From Dehalococcoidia bacterium (GTDB taxonomy: Bacteria; Chloroflexota; Dehalococcoidia; Dehalococcoidales; W693): 5,936 nt of DNA. The notes beneath the pieces are model-generated. The model searched no databases. It saw only the letters and a program-made list of their open reading frames with translations, and was not told where the DNA came from. Positions 1 to 5,848 of the stretch are shown piece by piece. The stretch's first letter is position 1, and each line of letters begins with the position of its first letter. The translations under genes and the position numbers were made by a program. The DNA is taken from positions 1 to 5,936 of the forward strand of contig DAOUSH010000031.1 in the NCBI GenBank assembly GCA_030627335.1, in the 5' to 3' direction.

Positions 1-132
<132 letters not shown>

Positions 133-136
133 ATCA

Positions 137-865
137 ATGACCAGCGCCAACTTTCAATCACAGCCCCTTCCTCCCACCCCAACCGACGAAGAAGCTATAA
201 GGCATCTTAAAGAGGCTATCGCTTCGGGCAAGCACTGGTACATTGCCCTGCTGGAGGCTATCGGGCTGTGGCAGACCACCGAAGAGACCGTAGACGGCAG
301 GCTGTATCGCTACCTCATCGGCGGCGATGCCTTTGACTGGCTGTTGCTCGCCGAACGCCTATGCCGAGAAGTGGACGGCTTGCTGCCCGAGGACGAGAAG
401 ACGGCCCTCCTTTTCCACGGCAAGCCACCCCTAGGGCTTGCCGTCGACGAGTTCGAGAAGCTCATCGGTAGCCATAAGTACCGGCAATACCTTAACTATT
501 TCTACGGCGTTACTGCGGAAGAAGCCCTCATCCAGACGGTCGAGGAGGAGGTGCACAAAGAGAGGCGATCGCTGGGTCTGAGTAAGGGGCACAGCTCTCC
601 CGATGAGGCCTATAGCCGGATATACGGCACCACCCAATCTGAGATGCTGAAGCAGTTCCGGCGGGAAAAGGGCTATCCCAGGAGCAGGTCAACAGGCCTG
701 ACCGAGCTAAAGGAGTTCGCCTACTGGCTGTTCAAGTACCGCCTGGATCATTGCGACAAGGCAAGGGTCGCCAGCGACACCAATAAAGCGCTTGAGTGGC
801 TGAAGAGCAACGCCGTTACCACCACCCGGGACGACCAGCCGGAGGTTCACGGCGAAACAGGGTAA
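137..865 (+). CDS. Conserved-looking soluble protein of unknown function, coupled to secA (242 aa)
   Basis: I do not recognise this family. The ATG at 137 lies 4 bases after the SecA stop, with a weak Shine-Dalgarno-like GGGAAG at 124-129 inside the SecA 3' end, so translation is probably coupled to SecA. The protein has no signal peptide and no membrane segment. It begins with a Pro-rich, probably disordered stretch (residues 1-17). A predominantly helical, strongly charged body follows, rich in Trp, Tyr and Phe (for example HWYIALLEAIGLW at 33-45, GGDAFDWLLLAERLC at 62-76 and KYRQYLNYFYG at 114-124). A basic/aromatic segment with EFAYWLFKYRL lies at 193-203, and the tail (226-242) is polar. 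No catalytic motif, metal-binding cluster or nucleotide-binding loop is visible; its single-Cys positions do not form a pair. Cotranscription with secA could hint at a role near secretion or ribosomes, but that is inference only. Codon use looks like that of its neighbours. Confidence 0.85.
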   Translation: MTSANFQSQPLPPTPTDEEAIRHLKEAIASGKHWYIALLEAIGLWQTTEETVDGRLYRYLIGGDAFDWLLLAERLCREVDGLLPEDEKTALLFHGKPPLGLAVDEFEKLIGSHKYRQYLNYFYGVTAEEALIQTVEEEVHKERRSLGLSKGHSSPDEAYSRIYGTTQSEMLKQFRREKGYPRSRSTGLTELKEFAYWLFKYRLDHCDKARVASDTNKALEWLKSNAVTTTRDDQPEVHGETG

Positions 866-866
866 T

Positions 867-907
867 TATGCCAATAAATATTGACATACTGCTCAGGACT
901 ATGCCAA
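867..907 (+). repeat. Direct octamer repeat TATGCCAA around the putative -35 box
   Basis: TATGCCAA occurs at 867-874 and again at 900-907, 33 bp apart, which is close to three turns of B-DNA. The two copies bracket the TTGACA at 881-886, and the second overlaps the proposed -10 box. The spacing would put both copies on the same face of the helix, as expected for a regulator site, but two copies of an 8-mer in a short AT-rich gap could be chance. Confidence 0.3.
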
Positions 908-910
908 AAT
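881..910 (+). promoter_or_regulatory. Putative sigma-70-type promoter of the small membrane protein gene
   Basis: A perfect -35 hexamer TTGACA lies at 881-886. After an 18-bp spacer comes CAAAAT at 905-910, which matches the -10 consensus at four of six positions. An AT-rich tract lies just upstream of the -35 box (around 864-880). The placement in the gap between two same-strand genes, about 75 bp before the start codon at 987, fits a separate transcription start with a leader of roughly 70 bases. The -10 match is mediocre, so the call is moderate. Confidence 0.5.
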
Positions 911-941
911 GCCCCAGATAACAATCCCGGTTGGACTTAAC

Positions 942-969
942 CAGGCGAGTGTCTGAAAGGCACTCCCTG
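942..969 (+). promoter_or_regulatory. Strong leader hairpin directly upstream of the ribosome binding site
   Basis: Bases 942-945 pair with 966-969. After a bulged C at 946, bases 947-953 pair with 959-965. This gives an 11-bp stem with one G-U pair, closed by a five-base loop UGAAA (954-958). It ends 4 bases before the Shine-Dalgarno at 974-980. No U-tract follows, so it is not an intrinsic terminator. It would sit in the 5' leader of the 987 gene and could stabilise the message or serve as a protein- or ligand-binding element. It matches no riboswitch class I know. Confidence 0.45.
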
Positions 970-973
970 AACT

Positions 974-980
974 AGGAGGT
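974..980 (+). promoter_or_regulatory. Shine-Dalgarno AGGAGGT for the 987 start
   Basis: AGGAGGT is a near-perfect anti-16S match with 6 bases to the ATG at 987. It fixes the start of the small membrane protein and indicates efficient initiation, in contrast to the weak site of the preceding gene. Confidence 0.85.
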
Positions 981-986
981 AAGTAG

Positions 987-1367
987 ATGCGTAGCAGTAA
1001 TCTTAAGATAGCCCTGGTTATTTATGGAGCTATATACATAACACAGGGGATTATTCTCCTGATAGCCCCCGACAGGATGGCCGACCTGTACGGCTTCGGG
1101 GCTGTGAATGACCAAATGTCCTATCTTATGGCTATAACCGGCAGTGCCTTCATTGCCGCCGGAGTCTGGTTCGCTATGACCTTCCTTGATCCGATACGCA
1201 ACATTAACAGCGTCAGGTTTGCCATACTGTGGGCCAGCCTACTTCTGATAACACCGCTATACGCCTTGTGGCAGGGCTATGTTGAAGCCGACCATATATG
1301 GTTTGGGGTAGTCTTGAACGCCATTTTCGCCATCGCCTTCCTCGTCTTCTACCCACGCCGTAGATAA
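987..1367 (+). CDS. Small four-helix integral membrane protein, function unknown (126 aa)
   Basis: The protein has four hydrophobic segments at about residues 7-27, 44-66, 76-96 and 102-122. Basic residues lie at the N-terminus (R2, K7), in the central loop (DPIRNINSVR, 68-77) and at the C-terminus (PRRR, 123-126). By the positive-inside rule both ends face the cytoplasm. The first half has the layout GxxxxxQGxxLLxAP, then a short loop containing LYGFG, then a second helix with AITGSAFIAAG. This resembles small DoxX-like or DUF4345-like four-helix membrane proteins of unknown role; that assignment is a resemblance from memory, not a domain match. No catalytic residues are evident. It has its own putative promoter, leader hairpin and strong ribosome binding site, so it is probably expressed independently of secA. 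It converges on valS with 11 bp between the stop codons. Confidence 0.85.
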   Translation: MRSSNLKIALVIYGAIYITQGIILLIAPDRMADLYGFGAVNDQMSYLMAITGSAFIAAGVWFAMTFLDPIRNINSVRFAILWASLLLITPLYALWQGYVEADHIWFGVVLNAIFAIAFLVFYPRRR

Positions 1368-1378
1368 CCCAGCGGCAG

Positions 1379-4054
1379 CTAAGACTTCAACCGGTCAAGG
1401 TGCTCGGCGAGCCTTTTCAGGTTATCCTTCCTGGATGCCAGCCGGGCACGTTCTTTATCAACGACAGCCGCCGGCGCCTTGGTCAGGAAAGCCTTATCGT
1501 TTAACATAGTCTCCAGGCGGGTAACCTCAGTCTGGGTTTGCTCTATCTCCTGCGACAGCCTCTTCCTCTCCGCCTCAAGGTCAACCATGCTCGCCATCGG
1601 TATTACTACTTCGGCTTCTTTTAATACCGTTACCAGAGCGTTTTCAGCCTCCTTGCCTTCTCCTCTGTCAATGACGGCAACACTTGCCTTCGTCAGTGCC
1701 TGGATAGCCTGAGTATGAGCGGCGATAGCTGTTTTCAGCTCACCGGCATAGATTCGGGCGTCAATCTGGCGGCTTGCTTCTACCTTGTTTTCCGCCCGGG
1801 CATTGCGGATGGCGTGTATTATGTCTATGACAGCCGACATCACCCGTTCCGCCTCCGTGTCCCTGGCTTTTTTATCCGCCTCCGGATAAGACGCTATCAT
1901 TATCGAATCAGCCATTTGCCAGTCCCTGGGTAGCTTTTTCTTGATATTCTGCCACAGCTCTTCGGTGATGAAGGGCATAAAGGGGTGGAGCAGGCGCAGT
2001 GATTGCTCCAGAACATATACCAGCACCGGCACCGGTGACGGTGCCCCCGAACCACCACCCAGCCGAATCTTGGCTATCTCGATATACCAGTCGCAGAACT
2101 CGCCCCAGAGGAAATCGTGAATCTGCCGTTGCGCCTCGCCGAACTGATAGTCCAGCATCAGTCGGCCGGCATCGGCTATGGTGGCATTCAGCCGGCTCAG
2201 AATCCAGCGGTCTTCCATCGGCTCTAAAGGCGGTTTGACTTTCATATCGCCATTATAAGAACTGGCGCTGCGTAAGACGAAGCGCGTTGCGTTCCACAGC
2301 TTGTTGGCGAAGTTACGCCCCGCTTCCAGCCGCGACGGCGCCAGTTTGATATCGTTGCCCGGTGATGTTCCCGTGGTCAGGGCGAATCGCAGGGCATCGG
2401 TGCCGTACTTCTCCAGGGTGTCAATCGGGTTGAGAACGTTGCCCCGGAGCTTGCTCATCTTCTCCCCCTTCTCATCGCGTATCAGCCCGTGGAGGTAGAC
2501 GACGCTGAAGGGGATATCGCCGGTATCCTCAATCCCCATCATAATCATTCGGGCTATCCAGAAGAATAGGATGTCATAGCCGGTCTCCATCACCGTCGTC
2601 GGGTAGAAGTAGCGAAAGTCCTCGGTGTCGTCGGGCCAGCCCAGGGTGGAATGAGTCCAGAGAGCCGAGCTGAACCAGGTATCCAGGACATCAAGGTCCT
2701 GCTCTATATCGCACGAGCCACAACTGAGGCAGGCGGTAACATCCTCAACGCTTACCGTCTGTCCACTACAGCTACGGCAGTACCACACCGGTATCCGGTG
2801 CCCCCACCATAGCTGGCGAGAGATGCACCAGTCTCGGATATTCTCCATCCAGTTGAGGTATACCTTGTTGAAGCGCTCCGGGATAATCTTTATCCTGCCG
2901 CTGGTGACGGCTTCAATAGCCGGTTTTGCTAATGTCGCCATCTTCACGAACCACTGCTGGCTGGCTATCGGCTCGATTACGGTGCGGCAGCGATGGCAGT
3001 GACCGACGGAGTGGGAATAGGGCTCTATTTTTACCAGATACCCATCCCTCTCCAGGTCAACCAGTATCGCCTTACGGCAGGCAAAGCGGTCAAGCCCGGC
3101 ATAGGGGCCGGCATTCTCATTCATAGTGGCATCGGGATTGAGTATATTTACCAGCGGCAGTCCCTGCCGCTGGGCGACATCAAAGTCCACCGGGTCGTGT
3201 GCCGGGGTAATCTTGACTGCACCGGTGCCGAACCGGGGGTCTACCGCCTCGTCAGCCACAATGGGAATCTCTCTTTTTACCGCCGGCAGGACAACCTTTT
3301 TACCCAGCAGGTCTTTGAATCTTTCATCCTGCGGGCTGACGGCTACCGCCGTATCGCCGAGTATAGTCTCGGGGCGGGTGGTGGCAACAGTGATATAGCC
3401 ATCGTCATCTCCAACCAGCGGGTAGCGGACATAGTAGAGGTTGCCGGTCAGCTCCTGGTGGTCGACCTCAAGGTCGGAGAGGGCAGTGGCGCAACGGGGA
3501 CACCAGTTTATTATCCGCTCTCCCCGGTAGATGAGCCCCTTATTATAAAGATTGACAAAAACAGTGCGCACCGCTTTGCTTGGTCCTGCATCCAGGGTAA
3601 ATGTCTCCCGGCTCCAGTCACAGGATGCTCCCAGTCGCTGGTGCTGTCTGGAGATAGTCCCCCGGCAACTGTTCGCCCACTGCCACATCCTTTTCAGGAA
3701 CTTCTCCCGGCCCAGTTGATGCCGGTCGATACCCTCTTTAGCCAGTATTTTTTCCACCACCACCTGGGCGGCGATACCGGAGTGGTCAATGCCGGGCAGC
3801 CACAGGGTCGGCTCGCCAAGCATACGGTGCCAGCGTACCATTATGTCTTCAAGGGTTGCCGTCAGGGCATGCCCCAGGTGCAGCTCGCCGGTGACATTGG
3901 GCGGCGGCATTATGATGGTGAAGGGTTTCTTTTCGGGGTTTATCCTGGGCTTGAAGTAGTCTCTCTCCAGCCATAACTTATACCACTTAGCCTCGACATC
4001 GGCTGACTCATAGGCTCTGGGCATTTCATCTTGTGTTTTTTCTAAAGTTGCCAT
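1379..4054 (-). CDS. valS: Valyl-tRNA synthetase (class I aminoacyl-tRNA synthetase)
   Basis: This cytoplasmic enzyme charges tRNA-Val with valine at the cost of ATP and hydrolyses mischarged Thr-tRNA. The chosen ATG at 4054 gives 891 residues, a normal length, and has AGGA at 4064-4061 with a 6-base spacer. A TTG at 4099 would add 15 Ser/Asn-rich residues and overlap the previous gene. In 891-residue numbering the order is: class I signature HLGH (59-62) after PPPNVTG; CP1 editing domain at about 195-345 with TTRPE (225-229) and HDPVDFD (286-292); Cys pairs at 185/188, 353/356, 426/429 and 442/445 that could hold zinc; WWGHRIPVW (416-424); DTWFSSALW (458-466); KMSKL (532-536) in place of KMSKS; an anticodon-binding helical domain from about 615; and a C-terminal coiled-coil arm (about 823-890) typical of ValRS, where it contacts tRNA. 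The stop is TAG at 1381-1379. It is the last gene of the coaBC-lipoprotein-valS run; no T-box leader is visible. Confidence 0.97.
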   Translation of the reverse strand: MATLEKTQDEMPRAYESADVEAKWYKLWLERDYFKPRINPEKKPFTIIMPPPNVTGELHLGHALTATLEDIMVRWHRMLGEPTLWLPGIDHSGIAAQVVVEKILAKEGIDRHQLGREKFLKRMWQWANSCRGTISRQHQRLGASCDWSRETFTLDAGPSKAVRTVFVNLYNKGLIYRGERIINWCPRCATALSDLEVDHQELTGNLYYVRYPLVGDDDGYITVATTRPETILGDTAVAVSPQDERFKDLLGKKVVLPAVKREIPIVADEAVDPRFGTGAVKITPAHDPVDFDVAQRQGLPLVNILNPDATMNENAGPYAGLDRFACRKAILVDLERDGYLVKIEPYSHSVGHCHRCRTVIEPIASQQWFVKMATLAKPAIEAVTSGRIKIIPERFNKVYLNWMENIRDWCISRQLWWGHRIPVWYCRSCSGQTVSVEDVTACLSCGSCDIEQDLDVLDTWFSSALWTHSTLGWPDDTEDFRYFYPTTVMETGYDILFFWIARMIMMGIEDTGDIPFSVVYLHGLIRDEKGEKMSKLRGNVLNPIDTLEKYGTDALRFALTTGTSPGNDIKLAPSRLEAGRNFANKLWNATRFVLRSASSYNGDMKVKPPLEPMEDRWILSRLNATIADAGRLMLDYQFGEAQRQIHDFLWGEFCDWYIEIAKIRLGGGSGAPSPVPVLVYVLEQSLRLLHPFMPFITEELWQNIKKKLPRDWQMADSIMIASYPEADKKARDTEAERVMSAVIDIIHAIRNARAENKVEASRQIDARIYAGELKTAIAAHTQAIQALTKASVAVIDRGEGKEAENALVTVLKEAEVVIPMASMVDLEAERKRLSQEIEQTQTEVTRLETMLNDKAFLTKAPAAVVDKERARLASRKDNLKRLAEHLDRLKS

Positions 4055-4060
4055 AGAAGT

Positions 4061-4064
4061 TCCT
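4061..4064 (-). promoter_or_regulatory. Shine-Dalgarno AGGA that decides the valS start
   Basis: Read on the minus strand, AGGA (4064-4061) is followed by six bases and then ATG at 4054. The longer reading frame starts with TTG at 4099 inside the last codons of the upstream lipoprotein gene. The ATG start keeps the family-typical N-terminus, where a short tail leads to the conserved region beginning near MPRAYES. Confidence 0.7.
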
Positions 4065-4085
4065 GTTACTGAGAACGAATTGTTA

Positions 4086-4643
4086 TTATTCGATGACAAA
4101 CGAATTTATGACGTGACCAAAGGTTTCTTCATACTCATCATACAAAGGCTCTGCGGTAGAGCATACCAGCATATAGGTCTTGCCGTTGGCGATAAATATA
4201 GCTTGCCTCATTTTCACAGCGGCAATTGGTTTGTAAATCACTTCGTAGCCCTCTCTACCATTTACTACGATTTCTCTCTCTTCTATGATAGTCAAGCCAA
4301 GCCCCTCAAGTCCTTCCCTTAATTCCTCCCTGGCTTCTTCTAGGCTTAAGTTACTTAATTTAATTGTCACGATAAGGGTTGTTGGTGTCCCTGGCTTGGT
4401 AAACATTGCAACGCTTTCAACGTCTTCCCCTTCTACGGGCTGACTTTCCCAATCCTCAGGATACTCAAGGCCATAGCCGAACTCATAGTCATAAAGCTGG
4501 ATATACCCTGACGTTACCGGGTCTGTTGGTGGTGAAGGCTGGCCTGTTTCCGTGATTGGACTTTCATCACCGCAGCCACCGATAGATACCACCAAAAGTG
4601 CCCCAGCAATCAATAAAAAGAGCCATAACTTACTTTTAGCCAT
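4086..4643 (-). CDS. Secreted lipoprotein with a PsbP/Mog1-like domain
   Basis: The 185-residue product begins with a lipoprotein signal: basic MAKSK, a hydrophobic core (residues 6-21) and a lipobox-like SIGGC, so Cys24 is the likely lipidated N-terminus after cleavage by signal peptidase II. A Pro/Thr/Ser-rich linker (about 25-47) follows. The globular part (about 48-184) shows the pattern of PsbP-like/Mog1-type alpha/beta folds: an early GLEYPEDWE (58-66), a strand-rich middle, VNGREGYEVIYK (127-138), and a closing helix-strand YEETFGHVINSFVI (171-184). Such single-domain lipoproteins are common, mostly uncharacterised, and not themselves evidence of photosynthesis. The ATG at 4643 lies 2 bases after the coaBC stop, and its ribosome site GGGGGA (4654-4649) overlaps the last coaBC codons and the first base of its stop, so translation is coupled. 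valS follows after 31 bp. The gene appears more AT-rich than its neighbours by eye. Its substrate or partner cannot be told from the sequence. Confidence 0.88.
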   Translation of the reverse strand: MAKSKLWLFLLIAGALLVVSIGGCGDESPITETGQPSPPTDPVTSGYIQLYDYEFGYGLEYPEDWESQPVEGEDVESVAMFTKPGTPTTLIVTIKLSNLSLEEAREELREGLEGLGLTIIEEREIVVNGREGYEVIYKPIAAVKMRQAIFIANGKTYMLVCSTAEPLYDEYEETFGHVINSFVIE

Positions 4644-4645
4644 TA

Positions 4646-5836
4646 TTATCCCCCTTTGAGCAGCCCCACCACTCTATCCAATATTTTATCCGCTACTTCC
4701 CGCTTGCTCATCAGGGGCAGGTCTTCTATCTTGCCGTTTTTGTCTATTATGGTAACCTTGTTGGTATCGGCGCCAAAGCCGCAGTCTTTATCGGTAATAT
4801 CGTTGGCAATAATAAGGTCAAGGCCTTTTGCCTGAAGTTTTTTTTGGGCGTTGACAATTATGTCTTCGCTCTCGGCGGCAAAGCCGACCTTGATAAAGTT
4901 TCCCTTTACTCCAGCCAGAATATCCGGCGTCTTTACCAGCCCGATGCTCAGACTGGCACTATCTTTCTTAATCTTGCTTTCGGCGGTGGTCTCCGGCTTA
5001 TAATCCGCCGCCGCCGCTGCCATAATCAGGGCATCGGCATCTTTAACGGCACCTTTAACCGCCTGCTCCATTTCGTCGGCGGTATCAACCGCAACAACAT
5101 CAATACCGACCGTCTCCGGCAGGCAGGTAACCGTGGTGATAAGTTTGACTTCCGCCCCCCTGTCTCTGGCGGCTGAGGCTACGGCATAGCCCATTTTGCC
5201 CGATGAGCGGTTGCCGATGTAGCGCACCGGGTCAATCGGCTCCCGTGTGCCGCCGGCGGTAACGACGATGCGTTTATCCATCAGGTCGCCGTTTTTGCCC
5301 AGCACCTGTTTGATGGTGCCGATTACTGTCTCAGTATCAGCCAGGCGGCCGACCCCCGTCTTGCCCGAAGCCAGATGCCCATAACCTGGGGCAACAAAAA
5401 CAAAACCCCTCGCCTTTAGTTTTTCTATATTTTCCCGGGTAACCGGGTTGTTGAACATATTATCGTTCATCGCCGGAGCAATAATAACCGGCGCCTTCGT
5501 TGCCAGTACGGTGCAGGTGAGCATATCATCGGCCATACCGCCGGCGAGGTGGGCGATAATATTGGCTGTCGCCGGGGCTATGACCACCACATCGGCCGCC
5601 TCCGCCAGCGCCACGTGCTCAATACTGAACTCGGAAGCCATCTCCCACATGCTAGTTACCACCGGATGGCCGGTGATACTGCGCAGCGTCAGCGGAGTGA
5701 TGAACCTGGTGGCGGAGTCGGTCATAACCGCCTCAACCCTGGCCCCCGCCTGGGTCAGCTTGCTGGCGATATCAGCCGCTTTATAGGCAGCAATACTGCC
5801 GGTTACACCCAGCACTACGGTTTTATTTGCCAGCAA
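4646..5836 (-). CDS. coaBC: Bifunctional CoaBC: phosphopantothenoylcysteine decarboxylase / phosphopantothenate-cysteine ligase
   Basis: Two steps of coenzyme A synthesis are fused here: CoaB joins 4'-phosphopantothenate to cysteine using CTP, and CoaC decarboxylates the product with FMN to 4'-phosphopantetheine. The 396-residue length is normal. The CoaC half (about 1-180) has GVTGSIAAYK (10-19), the catalytic His74 in SIEHVALAEAAD and PAMNDNM (121-127) with Asn124. These align at an offset of one with E. coli His75 and Asn125. The flap reads LASGKTGVGR (155-164), placing Ser157 where E. coli has the reducing Cys158. The CoaB half (from about 187) has VVTAGGTREPIDPVR (191-205), GNRSSGKMG (208-216, Asn209), AAAAADY (273-279), KIKK (288-291) and FAAESED (319-325). 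The start is TTG at 5836, supported by AAGGAG at 5848-5843; no in-frame ATG or GTG lies between it and the upstream TGA at 5932-5930. It is the first visible gene of the operon with the lipoprotein gene and valS. Confidence 0.96.
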   Translation of the reverse strand: MLANKTVVLGVTGSIAAYKAADIASKLTQAGARVEAVMTDSATRFITPLTLRSITGHPVVTSMWEMASEFSIEHVALAEAADVVVIAPATANIIAHLAGGMADDMLTCTVLATKAPVIIAPAMNDNMFNNPVTRENIEKLKARGFVFVAPGYGHLASGKTGVGRLADTETVIGTIKQVLGKNGDLMDKRIVVTAGGTREPIDPVRYIGNRSSGKMGYAVASAARDRGAEVKLITTVTCLPETVGIDVVAVDTADEMEQAVKGAVKDADALIMAAAAADYKPETTAESKIKKDSASLSIGLVKTPDILAGVKGNFIKVGFAAESEDIIVNAQKKLQAKGLDLIIANDITDKDCGFGADTNKVTIIDKNGKIEDLPLMSKREVADKILDRVVGLLKGG

Positions 5837-5842
5837 TGTTTT

Positions 5843-5848
5843 CTCCTT
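5843..5848 (-). promoter_or_regulatory. Shine-Dalgarno AAGGAG supporting a TTG start for coaBC
   Basis: On the minus strand AAGGAG (5848-5843) is followed by AAAACA and then TTG at 5836. The frame is open upstream to a TGA at 5932-5930 without ATG or GTG, and the protein N-terminus from this TTG matches where CoaBC proteins normally begin. Confidence 0.8.

Noticed and set aside
431..637. A 68-codon minus-strand open frame within the unknown secA-linked gene
   Set aside because: It is fully contained in a longer, better supported plus-strand gene, and no start signal was seen.
2993..3976. A 327-codon open frame on the plus strand, antisense to valS
   Set aside because: It lies wholly within valS, whose motifs are intact. 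The translation has no recognisable family pattern, and long antisense frames are common opposite GC-rich coding sequence.
4055..4085. T-box or other riboswitch leader for valS
   Set aside because: Only 31 bases separate valS from the preceding gene, with no room for a T-box and no matching sequence.
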